DNA of 64,000 bases, from assembly GCF_000389965.1 (NCBI RefSeq), contig NC_021191.1, positions 1,365,501-1,429,500 of the forward strand, read 5' to 3'. The position numbers were made by a program, and so were the translations under genes. Below are positions 50,301 through 59,089 of this stretch, piece by piece. The stretch is from Actinoplanes sp. N902-109 (GTDB lineage Bacteria > Actinomycetota > Actinomycetes > Mycobacteriales > Micromonosporaceae). Under the pieces are notes generated by a model. The model was not told the DNA's origin. It saw nothing but the letters and a program-made list of their open reading frames with translations, and made no database searches. The first letter of the stretch is position 1; each line of letters begins with the position of its first letter.

Positions 50301-50400
50301 CTAGAGCCGCGGCCAAAACTCCGCCTCGGCCTGGTCCACGGTCATCCGTACGGCCACGCAGACCGCTTCCGGGAACAGCTCCAGGCCGGAGTTGACGAAA
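50301..50400 (-). pseudogene. short 3' coding remnant
   Basis: A minus-strand frame ending at a TAG (50301-50303) has about 33 codons with strong G/C at third positions, encoding a FVNSGLELFPEAVCVAV... string. No start codon or ribosome binding site precedes it, and codon use decays upstream. It may be the end of a lost gene; the family is not recognised. Confidence 0.3.
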
Positions 50401-50474
50401 GGCGCTGCCGGCCGCCGAATCTGTCTGCTAAATGCGGTGCGACGCCTTTGGCACCTGCTCTACCGTCAGCGATC

Positions 50475-51545
50475 ATGCCCGTTCTGCCCGGCGGTGCCAC
50501 CGTCACCGTATTCGCCTCCCCATCGAGCTGGATCGAATCATCAGCGCTGGAACAGTGCCGCCAGGTAGCCGCGCTCGACGGGATGCTGCACGTCGCCGGC
50601 CTGCCCGACCTGCACCCCGGCAAGGGCGCGCCGATCGGCGCGGCGATGCTGTCGACAATCCTCTATCCGCATCTGATCGGCTCCGACATCGGCTGCGGCA
50701 TTGCCGTCTTTCCCGTGCAATTGCGCAAAGCCGTCCCGGAACGCCTGGCCCGCAGATTCCCCGACCTGGACACCGAACCGGCCGCCGACGACCCCGCCTG
50801 GGCGATCATCGACCGCGCGGAACTGGCCGGGGAAACCAGGGGATTCGGTACGGTCGGCCGCGGCAACCACTTCGTCGAGCTGGCCCGCATCGAGAAGACC
50901 GACGACCTCGTCCTCATCGTCCACAGCGGCTCCCGCGGCCTGGGCGAACGGATCCTGCGATCGCACACCGAGAAGTACGGTGCCGCGCCGGCCGCCGACC
51001 CGCAGGCCTACCTCGCCGCCCATGACCGGGCGGTGCGCTGGGGCTCGCTCAACCGCCGCATGATCGCCGAACGGGTGGCCGACGCGCTCGGCGCCCGCAT
51101 CGACGCCCCCTTGGTCGACGAGAGCCACAACCTCGTGGAAATGGTCAACGGCCACTACCTGCACCGCAAGGGCGCCGCCCGCGGCGACAACCGGGACGTG
51201 CTCGTCGCCGGCACCCGGGGCACCCGCTCCTACCTGGTCGCCGCGCACGCCGGGGCGGACGCTAACTTCTCGGTGGCCCACGGCGCGGGTCGCAAGATGT
51301 CCCGGGCCGACGCCTACAAACGCGGACAGGCCAAACACACCGTCGAAGAACTCCGTCGTACGCCGCTGGGCTCGATCGTCGTCTGCGGCGAACGGCAACT
51401 GCTGTTCGAGGAGGCGCCCACGGCCTACAAACGCATCGAGCAGGTCATCGACGACCTGGTGCAGCACGGCCTGGCCACGCCGAGATACGCCACGGTTCCG
51501 CTGGTCACGTACAAGACCCCGAACCGCGCGCCCGTGCGACGCTGA
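50475..51545 (+). CDS. rtcB: RtcB-family RNA ligase
   Basis: A protein of 356 aa from the ATG at 50475. RtcB joins 2',3'-cyclic phosphate and 5'-OH RNA ends using GTP and manganese. The metal and nucleotide residues are present: LPDLHPGKGAPIG, SDIGCGIAV, GTVGRGNHFVEL, VHSGSRGLGE, VDESHNLVE, HRKGAARGD and the guanylylated histidine in SVAHGAGRKMSR. The length is short for the family, like the group found with peptide-release factor homologue PrfH; no prfH gene is adjacent here. The role is RNA repair or tRNA splicing-like healing, inferred. Confidence 0.93.
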   Translation: MPVLPGGATVTVFASPSSWIESSALEQCRQVAALDGMLHVAGLPDLHPGKGAPIGAAMLSTILYPHLIGSDIGCGIAVFPVQLRKAVPERLARRFPDLDTEPAADDPAWAIIDRAELAGETRGFGTVGRGNHFVELARIEKTDDLVLIVHSGSRGLGERILRSHTEKYGAAPAADPQAYLAAHDRAVRWGSLNRRMIAERVADALGARIDAPLVDESHNLVEMVNGHYLHRKGAARGDNRDVLVAGTRGTRSYLVAAHAGADANFSVAHGAGRKMSRADAYKRGQAKHTVEELRRTPLGSIVVCGERQLLFEEAPTAYKRIEQVIDDLVQHGLATPRYATVPLVTYKTPNRAPVRR

Positions 51546-51549
51546 ACCG

Positions 51550-52455
51550 ATGCGGATCACATCGCTGCACACGTACCCGGTCAAGGGTTGCCGCCGCCTG
51601 GACCACGACGAAGCGGTCGTGGAACCGTGGGGATTCGCCGCCGACCGGCGCTGGATGGCAATCGGCCCGGACGGCGTCGGCATCACCCAACGGCAGGCGC
51701 CGGCCCTCACCCGGTTGCGCGCCCTGCCCCAGCCCGGGGGAGTGCTGCTCACCATCCTCCCCGCCAACGCCGCCTCTCCCACCGCCGCGCCGCGTGACGG
51801 CCTTCCCGTCACTGAGCCGCGTGACGGCTCTTCCGTCGCTGCGCCGCGGGACGACCTTTCCCTTGCCGGGCCGCGGGACGGTCTTCTCGTTGCCGAGCCG
51901 GTCGGCGGGCCCGAGGTGGCGATCCGGGTTTTCCGGGAGAAGCCGCCGGTCGCCGCCCGCCTCGCCGTCGACGCCGAGGAGTTCCTCAGCGACCTGCTGC
52001 GCCGTCCCGCCCGCCTGGCCTGGCTCGCCGACCCGACCGCCCGCCCGATCCAGCACAACGCTCTCCCCGCCGACCGGGTCAGCTTCGCCGACGGCTTCCC
52101 GGTGCTGCTGACCAACGAGGCATCGCTCGCCGCGCTCGGCCTGGACCTGCCGATGACCCGCTTCCGCCCCAACATCGTCATCACCGGCGCGGACGCCTGG
52201 ACCGAGGACACCTGGATCGGTGGCCGCCTCCGCATCGGCGGCACCCTCTTCCGCGTCGCCGAGGCCTGCAACCGCTGCGTAGTCACCACGATCGATCAAG
52301 ACAACGGCACAAAAGCCGCAGAGCCCTTGCGTACGTTAGGACGACTGCGCCGCAGAAACGGCAAGATCCCCTTCGGCGTGCTCCTGATCCCGGACATCGC
52401 CGCAGGTGAGACACATGTCATTCGCCAGGGGGACGCAGTCTTAAGCGTGTCTTAG
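51550..52455 (+). CDS. MOSC-domain protein with in-frame repeat insertion
   Basis: A protein of 301 aa. An N-terminal MOSC beta-barrel (LHTYPVKGCRRLDHDEA, RRWMAIGPDG) is followed by the MOSC domain with the molybdenum-cofactor cysteine in EACNRCVVTTID. This group includes mARC/YcbX-like molybdoenzymes that reduce N-hydroxylated compounds. Residues about 81-115 are four copies of a 9-residue repeat near APRDGLPVA, encoded by 27-bp repeats at 51790-51895 and placed inside the N-terminal domain. The gene starts 4 nt after rtcB. Confidence 0.88.
   Translation: MRITSLHTYPVKGCRRLDHDEAVVEPWGFAADRRWMAIGPDGVGITQRQAPALTRLRALPQPGGVLLTILPANAASPTAAPRDGLPVTEPRDGSSVAAPRDDLSLAGPRDGLLVAEPVGGPEVAIRVFREKPPVAARLAVDAEEFLSDLLRRPARLAWLADPTARPIQHNALPADRVSFADGFPVLLTNEASLAALGLDLPMTRFRPNIVITGADAWTEDTWIGGRLRIGGTLFRVAEACNRCVVTTIDQDNGTKAAEPLRTLGRLRRRNGKIPFGVLLIPDIAAGETHVIRQGDAVLSVS
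51790..51895 (+). repeat. 27-bp in-frame tandem repeats in MOSC gene
   Basis: Four diverged copies of a 27-bp unit, each encoding PRD followed by small and hydrophobic residues. Confidence 0.8.
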
Positions 52456-52497
52456 GACTGTTGCCCACTCCCGGCGCGCCGCGCAGGATCGCTCTCC

Positions 52498-53409
52498 GTG
52501 ACTGCTCACCGCGCACCCCGCCCCCGCTGGCCCCGCCTCCTCGCGACTGGCGGCGCGGCCCTGCTGGCCGGCGTGCTCGGCATCACCCTGCTGCTCCAGC
52601 ACAGCGGCGGCGCCTGTGCGGCCCCACCCACGAGCGCCAAGCACCGGGGCAAGGCGACGTTCTACGACCTCGCGGGCACCCAAGGCAACTGCTCCTTCGA
52701 CCCACCGGCCGACGACCTCTATGTGGCCCTCGGTGTCGACGAATACGCCGACGCCACCTCCTGCGGCAGCTATCTCGACGTCACCGGCCCCAGGGGCACG
52801 GTCCGCGTCAAGGTCTTCGACAAGTGCCCGGAATGCACACCCGGCTGGCTGGACCTGAGCCGCACCGCGTTCCGCAGGATCGCCCCGGAGTCCGACGGCA
52901 TCGTCCCGATCACCTACCGAGCGGTCCCCAACGCCCCCACCCCCGCCCCGCTCACCATCACCTTCATGCCGGGCGCCTCCTCGTACTGGTGGGCCGTCAT
53001 CATCGACAACCACGCCAACCCCATCGCCTCCGTACGAGCCAAAGCCCCCGGTGGCGCCTGGATGACGGCCACCCACGAGGACTACAACGCCTGGCTCATC
53101 AACCGCCGGACCGGCCCCGGCCCCTTCCGCATAGCAATGACCGACACCTACGGCCACACCGCCACAGCCACCGCCATCAGCCTCACCCCCGGCAAACGTC
53201 AGCAGTCCACCGCACGGTTCGCACCCACCCCACCCCCGAAGCCAAAGCGCTCACCCTCACGATCGCCGTCCGCCTCACCCTCCCCGTCGGCGTCCACGTC
53301 ATCCCCGTCGCCGGCTCCGTCGTCAACCACCGTGCCGTGGACCCAGTCCCCGGCGGCCCGCTCCGATCTCGCCCTGGCGGCGGGGGCGCCACACTCCGGC
53401 TGTCAATGA
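52498..53409 (+). CDS. secreted expansin-like protein (DPBB domain)
   Basis: A protein of 303 aa from the GTG at 52498. A basic N-terminus and a hydrophobic helix (LLATGGAALLAGVLGITLLL) form a signal anchor or signal peptide. Residues about 50-145 form a double-psi beta-barrel (ATFYDLAG, VRVKVFDKCPECTPGWLDLSRTAFRRIA, with the DKCPEC...DLS motif of expansins), and about 150-230 resemble the second, carbohydrate-binding domain. A Pro/Ser-rich tail ends the protein. Bacterial expansins loosen cellulose-containing walls without hydrolysis. The target polymer is not known. Confidence 0.85.
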   Translation: MTAHRAPRPRWPRLLATGGAALLAGVLGITLLLQHSGGACAAPPTSAKHRGKATFYDLAGTQGNCSFDPPADDLYVALGVDEYADATSCGSYLDVTGPRGTVRVKVFDKCPECTPGWLDLSRTAFRRIAPESDGIVPITYRAVPNAPTPAPLTITFMPGASSYWWAVIIDNHANPIASVRAKAPGGAWMTATHEDYNAWLINRRTGPGPFRIAMTDTYGHTATATAISLTPGKRQQSTARFAPTPPPKPKRSPSRSPSASPSPSASTSSPSPAPSSTTVPWTQSPAARSDLALAAGAPHSGCQ

Positions 53410-53615
53410 CCGTATTGATGGGGCGCCGTTGAGTGCGCAGTTCCTCAGGAATTCACGCCGCCGACGTCTCGCCGGTCGACCAGGCCGCTCGGCTCACTGA
53501 AGGCCCCTGGTCGACAAGGAGCTGGCGCACCCGCTCGGCGGGGATGGCGTTCGACGGCTCGCTTCCGGAGCGGGATGGACCGTGTACTGCGAGGCGGCAT
53601 GTCGCCGAGAACTTG

Positions 53616-53699
53616 TGCGGAAGGCGGGACTCGAACCCGCACGCTGTCGCCAGCACGGGCTCCTAAGGCCCGGGCGTCTACCTATTCCGCCACTTCCGC
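53616..53699 (-). tRNA. tRNA-Leu (anticodon UAG)
   Basis: Minus strand. The acceptor stem GCGGAAG (5') pairs with CTTCCGC (3'). The anticodon loop CTTAGGA gives anticodon TAG, the T arm has GGTTCGAACCC, and there is a long variable arm as expected for leucine tRNA. CCA is not encoded (the discriminator A is followed by CA-A). The length is 84 nt. Confidence 0.96.
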
Positions 53700-53745
53700 C
53701 CGATTTGCCGTCCGGCAGACCGATGCGAGCAGCTTAGCGGATCGG

Positions 53746-54467
53746 CTACCCGTTCACCTTCCCAGATCCCTCGGGTGATTCGGACTCCCGGCCATCGGGC
53801 CTCATCAGTTTTCGGCGAAGTATGTATACGTAACTACGACTGCATCCGAGCAGTCGAGCTATGTCGGAAACGGCCATCTCTTTGCCGTCGACCCGTTTCA
53901 AAACGTCGATCTTCTGCTGCTGCGTCAAGGTGCCGACGGGCTTCGTGTCCTCGGCGGCATTTCCCTTTGAGTCGACCCGGACGAATGGCGTGGATCGGCG
54001 CTTGATGTTCCGGCCCGCGTGGGTGGGCGTCTGGCTGTGGCAGTTGGGGCAGAGGAACCGCAGATTTTCGGCGCGGCAGTCCAGGAACCGGCCGTTGATG
54101 TGATCGATCTGCAGGGTGATCGGCTTGCCGTTCCAGGAGTCCCCAGGCCGCAGCCCTCGCACCGGTAGGGGCGTCCCTGGGCCAGCAGGGCCCGTTTGAG
54201 TCTCGGCGGTTTCTCCCGGTTGGCGCCGCCGGGCCGGAGGACGAGGACCTGCTCGGGGGCATGGCGGCGGGTGCTTGGAGTGCCGCGCAAGTGGGCCCTC
54301 CCGAGGAAGTGAGAGGTGCTGATGCCTAGTTCTGTGATGCGTCGGCGGAGGTGGGCATGCGTGCCGCCGTTGGCATCCAGGCCGAGATGGCGCAGGACGC
54401 CGGCCATCGAGACGGAAGCAGCCACGGCTTGCTCAAGCATCTCGCGGGTGTACCTGGCATGAGGCAT
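53746..54467 (-). pseudogene. HNH endonuclease gene broken by a frameshift
   Basis: The N-terminal part reads in one frame from the ATG at 54467 (MPHARYTREMLEQAVAAS..., a DNA-binding-like helix) to CEGCGL. The HNH part then continues in another frame: GDSWNGKPITLQIDHINGRFLDCRAENLRFLCPNCHSQT, followed by a helix-turn-helix (VSDIARLLGCSRSYVYILRRKL). Adding one G to the run of four at about 54141-54144 would join them into a normal HNH protein. It is either a real inactivating deletion or a sequencing error in a homopolymer. Such genes are often mobile; it lies next to a tRNA gene. Confidence 0.75.
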
Positions 54468-54522
54468 AAGAAAAACGTAATTACGTAGCTTGCGGCCTGC
54501 CAGTGAGCTGGCGCACACACGG

Positions 54523-54567
54523 CACGGCGGCCGCCTCGCGGGTCCAGGCCGCGTGACGGCCGCCGTG
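54523..54567 (-). terminator. hairpin downstream of chemoreceptor gene
   Basis: 10-bp stem (54523-54532 with 54558-54567) with a 25-nt loop, 25 nt beyond the stop codon of the minus-strand chemoreceptor gene. No T-run. Confidence 0.45.
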
Positions 54568-54591
54568 GGTCGGCGGTCCCCGGGGGGAGAC

Positions 54592-56217
54592 TCAGTAGCG
54601 GAACATCGCCAGGCTTTTCTGTAGTTCGTGGGCCACGCGGGCGAGGTCGTCGGCGGCGCTGGCGGTGCCCTCGGCCGCCTGGGTGGTCTCGGCGGCGGCG
54701 TCGGCCACCTCGGCGACGTTGACCGAGATCTCGCCGGAGCCGGTGGCGACCTCGCCGACGTTGCGGCTCATCTCGTTGGTGGTGGCCGTCTGCTCCTCGA
54801 CGGCGGCGGCGATGGCGCTCTGGGTGGCGTTGATCTGGTCGATCACCGCGCCGATCTCGGCGATGGCCGAGACGGCGGCGGACGAGTCGGCCTGGATCGC
54901 GCCCACCCGCGTACGGATGTCCTCGGTGGCCCGGGCGGTTTCCTGGGCCAGCTCCTTGACCTCGCCGGCGACCACCGCGAAGCCCTTGCCCGCGTCCCCG
55001 GCGCGGGCGGCCTCGATGGTGGCGTTGAGGGCGAGCAGGTTGGTCTGCTCGGCGATGCCGGTGATGAGCTTGATGACCGAGACGATCTCGGCGGACGAGG
55101 TGCCGAGCTGCTGCAGGATCTCGCCGGCCTCGTGGGAGATGCGGACGGCTTGACCGGCCACGTCGGCGGCGCTGGAGGTGCTGCGGGCGATCTCGGTGAT
55201 CGAGCTGCCGATCTCGTCGGCGCCCGCGGAGACCGTGCTGATGTTGCGGCTGATCTCCTCGGAGGCGGTGGAGACGGCCTGGGCGCGGCCGGCCGAGCGG
55301 GCGGCGGACGAGTTCATCCGCCCGGCGACGGCGGTCAGTTCCTCGGACGACGAGGCCAGCGTGGTGACGTTCGTACCGATGTCGCGCAGCGCCGCGGTGA
55401 GCCGGTCGAGGGCGGTGTTGAGCGCTTCCGCCATCCGGCCGACCTCGTCCTGGCCCTTGACGGTGAGGCGCTGGTCGAGGCGGCCGTCGGCGAGGGCTTC
55501 GAGCACGGTGACGGTCTGCCGCAGCGGGCGGACGATGGCCCGGCTGACCGCGACGGCGATGACGATGGCGAACGCGAGCCCGCCGCCGACCAGCCCCCAG
55601 GTGATGACCCGGGCCATGGCGGCGTTGCTGCCGGCCGCGGACTTCTGCCGGGCGGCGGCCTTGTCCTCGATGCCGGCGAGGTTGTTCAGCGCCACCGTGA
55701 TCTTGCTGGCGAGCGGGTCGATGTAGTTGTTCTGCACCCCGAGATACGTGCTCAGGCTGTTGTCCTGCGCGGCCGGCACCAGCTGCCCGTCGCGGACCTT
55801 GCGGTACTCGGCCAGGCCGGAGGCGAACGCGGCGCGGTCGGTGGCGGTGCCGGCGGCGGGCCGCGCGACATAGGCCTGCCAGGTGCTGTCGATCTCCGCA
55901 TCGAGCCGCTGGATCGCGGTGCGCACGTTGCTGACGTCGGTGAGCGGCGAGCGCAGGATCAGCTTGTCCGACAGCGCGGTGGCCTGCTGCACGTCGGCCC
56001 GGACCTCGCCGAGCCGGGCGATGGCCTGCAGGTTGCGGTCGTACATCCGGTCGAGCCGCTGGTTCGCGCTGGTCAGTTCGGCGAGGCCGGTGCTGCCCAC
56101 GGCGATGACCAGCAGGCTGAGAACGCCGAAACTGCCGAACAGCTTCTGCGACACCGTCAGGCGGCCGAGCAGGCCGGCCCCCCGACGGCGGGAGGAACGT
56201 CTCAGAACAGAAAGCAT
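54592..56217 (-). CDS. methyl-accepting chemotaxis protein
   Basis: A protein of 541 aa from the ATG at 56217 (preceded by GGGAG). A first membrane helix (LFGSFGVLSLLVIAVGSTGL) is followed by an extracytoplasmic four-helix-bundle sensor of about 140 residues, a second helix (WGLVGGGLAFAIVIAVAV), a HAMP linker and a long coiled-coil signalling domain. The hairpin tip that contacts CheA/CheW is AEQTNLLALNATIEAARAGDAGKGFAVVAGEVKELA. No other chemotaxis gene is in the window. Filamentous actinobacteria with motile spores keep such receptors. Confidence 0.95.
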   Translation of the reverse strand: MLSVLRRSSRRRGAGLLGRLTVSQKLFGSFGVLSLLVIAVGSTGLAELTSANQRLDRMYDRNLQAIARLGEVRADVQQATALSDKLILRSPLTDVSNVRTAIQRLDAEIDSTWQAYVARPAAGTATDRAAFASGLAEYRKVRDGQLVPAAQDNSLSTYLGVQNNYIDPLASKITVALNNLAGIEDKAAARQKSAAGSNAAMARVITWGLVGGGLAFAIVIAVAVSRAIVRPLRQTVTVLEALADGRLDQRLTVKGQDEVGRMAEALNTALDRLTAALRDIGTNVTTLASSSEELTAVAGRMNSSAARSAGRAQAVSTASEEISRNISTVSAGADEIGSSITEIARSTSSAADVAGQAVRISHEAGEILQQLGTSSAEIVSVIKLITGIAEQTNLLALNATIEAARAGDAGKGFAVVAGEVKELAQETARATEDIRTRVGAIQADSSAAVSAIAEIGAVIDQINATQSAIAAAVEEQTATTNEMSRNVGEVATGSGEISVNVAEVADAAAETTQAAEGTASAADDLARVAHELQKSLAMFRY

Positions 56218-56293
56218 CGGCGGTCTCCCGGATACTGAGGATGCCGTCCCTATCGGCACCCGCGTTCAGCATCCGCGAGAAACGTCCGGAAAA

Positions 56294-56764
56294 TCAGTCA
56301 ATGCCGAGATCTCGCCGCAGCTTGGCGACGTGACCGGTGGCCTTGACGTTGTACATCGCCTTCTCGATGGCGCCGTTCTCGTCGATCACGAACGTGGAAC
56401 GGATGACCCCGGTGACCGTCTTGCCGTACAGCTGCTTCTCGCCGAAGGCCCCGTACGCGGTCAGCACGCTCTTGTCCTGATCGCTGACCAGCGGGAACGT
56501 GATGGCGTCGCGCTCGCGGAACGTCGCCAGCCTGGCCGGGGCGTCGGGGGAGATGCCGACCACCTCGTAACCGGCGGCCTGCAGCGAGCCGAGGTTGTCC
56601 CGGAAGTCGCAGGCCTGGGTGGTGCAGCCGGGGGTCATGGCGGCCGGGTACACGTACAGGATCACCTTGCGCCCGCGCAGGTCCTTGAGCGTGAGCGTGT
56701 CGCCGTTGTCGGTGGGCAGGCTGAACTCGGGAGCCGGGTCGCCCGCGGAAAGTCGTTCGGTCAT
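56294..56764 (-). CDS. bcp: peroxiredoxin (Bcp/PrxQ type)
   Basis: A protein of 156 aa from the ATG at 56764. This thiol peroxidase has its peroxidatic Cys in YPAAMTPGCTTQACDF, which also holds the resolving Cys five residues later, as in PrxQ. The start overlaps the stop of the upstream membrane-protein gene (ATGA). It is the last gene of a four-gene thiol-redox operon. Confidence 0.95.
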   Translation of the reverse strand: MTERLSAGDPAPEFSLPTDNGDTLTLKDLRGRKVILYVYPAAMTPGCTTQACDFRDNLGSLQAAGYEVVGISPDAPARLATFRERDAITFPLVSDQDKSVLTAYGAFGEKQLYGKTVTGVIRSTFVIDENGAIEKAMYNVKATGHVAKLRRDLGID

Positions 56765-57744
56765 GCGGTCGAAGATATCCGGGCCCGCTCGGCCGCCCGC
56801 AGACGCAGCAGGCCGGCGATGGTCAGGCCGGCGCCGGCGCCGAGCGCGATCAGCACAGCCGCGCGGGCCGGCCAGCCCGCTCCGGGGAAGTCGACCACGG
56901 CCTGCCGGAACACCCCCGCGTCGGTCAGGCCCCCGAAGACGGTCACGGCGGCACCCCCCAGGACCAGGACGAAGGGGGTACGACGGAGAACTGTCGAGAC
57001 GCCCGCGACCACCGTGAGCGCCGCCGCCACGAGCCCGGGTGCCTGGCCTTCCACGCCGAGGGCGGCGCGCGTCACGGCGTACCCGAAAGCGATCGTGCCG
57101 GTGCTCAGCGCGACCGGCCCCAGCCAGCGGAAGCGCCACCGGCCGAGCGCCGTGACCGCGGTGGCGAGCGCGACCGCACCGGCCCACCACAGCCAGGTGG
57201 GCGGGGGAGGTTCCCACGTCAGGGTGCCGGTGACGGCGAAGGTGCGCGCGCCTTGCCGCAACGGCACACTCCAGGTGCGCAGTAGGTGCGCGTGCGCGGG
57301 GTCGGCCTGCGCCTGCGGCGGCAGCCCGGGGGAGAGCCAGTGGGTGCGCTGGTCGTGCCACCGCACGCTGGGTTCGGTGGCGACCTTCCGCCACTGCGGC
57401 GCGGCGGTCGGATCCGCGTCCGGCGGTACGGGGGAGTCGCCGGCCAGCGTCGCATTGGTGTACGTGGCCGGGGAGTTGGTGTTCTGGTAGACGCCGTCCG
57501 GCCGTACCTCGAGATAGGGCTCGTCCTGGTAGCCCAGCACCTCGACGGTCCGGCCGGTGTGGTTGACCAGCTCCAGCCGCGCGCCCGCCTCGACGGCCCG
57601 CACGCTGAGCCCGGCGACCGGCGTGCTGATCCCGGTCACCGCGGTGCGATAGGCGGTGGCATCGGGTGCGTCCCCGCCGTGCGCGAACGCGGGACCGGCC
57701 GGCGCGAGCAGCGCACCGGCCAGCACCGCGAGGACGAGGGTCAG
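56761..57744 (-). CDS. secreted/membrane protein of unknown function in thiol-redox operon
   Basis: A protein of up to 327 aa. The start is unclear: a CTG at 57744 overlapping the upstream stop (CTGA) gives a good signal peptide (ending PAGPAFA before HGG), while the first GTG (57726) leaves a short one. The mature protein has an extracytoplasmic domain of about 150 residues (LVNHTGRTVEVLGYQDEPYLEV, RWHDQRTHW) and then about five membrane helices. The histidine after the signal peptide and the layout recall copper-related or cell-surface redox proteins, but no family is certain. Its stop overlaps bcp by 4 nt. Confidence 0.78.
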   Translation of the reverse strand: MTLVLAVLAGALLAPAGPAFAHGGDAPDATAYRTAVTGISTPVAGLSVRAVEAGARLELVNHTGRTVEVLGYQDEPYLEVRPDGVYQNTNSPATYTNATLAGDSPVPPDADPTAAPQWRKVATEPSVRWHDQRTHWLSPGLPPQAQADPAHAHLLRTWSVPLRQGARTFAVTGTLTWEPPPPTWLWWAGAVALATAVTALGRWRFRWLGPVALSTGTIAFGYAVTRAALGVEGQAPGLVAAALTVVAGVSTVLRRTPFVLVLGGAAVTVFGGLTDAGVFRQAVVDFPGAGWPARAAVLIALGAGAGLTIAGLLRLRAAERARISSTA

Positions 57745-58466
57745 CCGGCGGCCGCGTCGACCGCCGCGGTCAGGGCGGCAGCGGTCGGGGCGTCGAGCGC
57801 CTTGCCCGCCACCCGAACCGTCGGTGTGCTGGTGACGCCGCGTGCGGCCGCGGTGTCGGTGGCCTTGGTCGCCCACGCCTTGTACGTCCCGTCGTCCACT
57901 GCCTTGGCGAAGTCGTCGCCGAGCCCGGCCGACTTGCCGAGCTCCACCAGCTTCGCATCGTCGAGTCCGGCGCTGCCCTCGGCGGGCTGGTTGGCGAACA
58001 ACGCCTTGTGGTACTCGCTGAACTTGCCACCCACCGCAGCCGCCGCCGAGGCCGCCGCCGACCGCGTGGAGTACTGCGTGCTCGACGCACCGTCCAGGAT
58101 CGCGATCGGGTGGTACCGCACGGTCACCTTGTTCGCGGCCACCAGCTGGTCGATCGTGCTGCCCGCCGCGGTCTCGAACTCCTCGCAGTGCGGGCACATG
58201 AAGTCCTCGTACACGTCGACCGTGACCGGCCCGGTGCCCACCGCGAACGCCGTCCCGTCGTCCACCGCGACGCTCGGGGTGACCAGGCCGGCGGTCTTGT
58301 CGTTCTCCTGGCCGGCCGCGATGCCCCAGCCCACCAGCCCGGCGATGACCAGCACGGCCACCACCGCGACGCTGGTCCAGATGGTGATCCGGCGCTGCCG
58401 CTCCTTCGCGCGCTGCTGCTGCACGATGCGCTTGGCCTGGGTCCGTTCCTTCGTAGCCTTGCTCAC
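57741..58466 (-). CDS. membrane-anchored DsbA-like thiol-disulfide protein
   Basis: A protein of 241 aa from the GTG at 58466, whose GTGA overlaps the upstream stop. A basic coiled segment and one membrane helix (SVAVVAVLVIAGLVGWGIAA) anchor a DsbA-type thioredoxin fold outside the membrane. The active site is FMCPHCEEFE (CPHC), and the cis-proline region is in TSTPTVRVAG. It should oxidise or isomerise disulfides of exported proteins. The upstream MauE-like gene may recharge it. Confidence 0.92.
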   Translation of the reverse strand: MSKATKERTQAKRIVQQQRAKERQRRITIWTSVAVVAVLVIAGLVGWGIAAGQENDKTAGLVTPSVAVDDGTAFAVGTGPVTVDVYEDFMCPHCEEFETAAGSTIDQLVAANKVTVRYHPIAILDGASSTQYSTRSAAASAAAAVGGKFSEYHKALFANQPAEGSAGLDDAKLVELGKSAGLGDDFAKAVDDGTYKAWATKATDTAAARGVTSTPTVRVAGKALDAPTAAALTAAVDAAAG

Positions 58467-58957
58467 AGCTCGTCCCCCATCAGAACGCTGTCGATCGAGA
58501 ATCGGGACCGGGGCCACCACAGCAGGACCCCGGAGAGCAGCAGGAAACCGATGTCCCGCGCGACATCCCACCCGTACGCCGGATCCACGCCCGCCCCCAG
58601 CTCGCCGCCGGAGCTGAAGCACCCGCAGTCGATCTGCAGGCCGCGCGCCCACGCCGAGATGATCCCGGCGATGAAGACGACCAGCAGCACCGCCGAGATG
58701 CCGGCGCTGAGCCGCACGGCCAGTCCCACCAGCAACAGCAGCCCCAGCGCGAGTTCCAGGAACGGCTGCGCGGCCCCGATCGCCTTGGCCACCTCGTACG
58801 GGAAGATCTGGTACGCGCTCACGGCCCGCCCGGCAGCGGCCAGGTCACCGACCTTGAGGCCACCGGCGACCAGCCACACGACGGCCAGCCCGAGTCGCGC
58901 AACGGTCGACACCCACGGCAGCACCGTGGCCCTGCGGGCGCCCAGCCCGGTTGTCAT
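58463..58957 (-). CDS. MauE/DoxX-like redox membrane protein
   Basis: A protein of 164 aa from the ATG at 58957, with GGGGG upstream. Four hydrophobic helices are seen. The GLKVGDLAAAGRAV region and the LQIDCGCFSSGGELG loop with a Cys-Gly-Cys motif are typical of MauE-type proteins, which pass reducing or oxidising equivalents to a partner thioredoxin. It overlaps the DsbA-like gene by 4 nt and is the first gene of the redox operon. Confidence 0.9.
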   Translation of the reverse strand: MTTGLGARRATVLPWVSTVARLGLAVVWLVAGGLKVGDLAAAGRAVSAYQIFPYEVAKAIGAAQPFLELALGLLLLVGLAVRLSAGISAVLLVVFIAGIISAWARGLQIDCGCFSSGGELGAGVDPAYGWDVARDIGFLLLSGVLLWWPRSRFSIDSVLMGDEL

Positions 58958-59089
58958 GCTCACGCCCCCTTAGTCGACGCTGAGCGCCGCCAGGTTCCGT
59001 GATACCGCCTGAGGGTTGGCTGTGTGATGGGTACAAGGACCCTGTGGTCACGAGCGAGCCGCCCGGTATGGAAGCCCCGCGCGGGGGCG

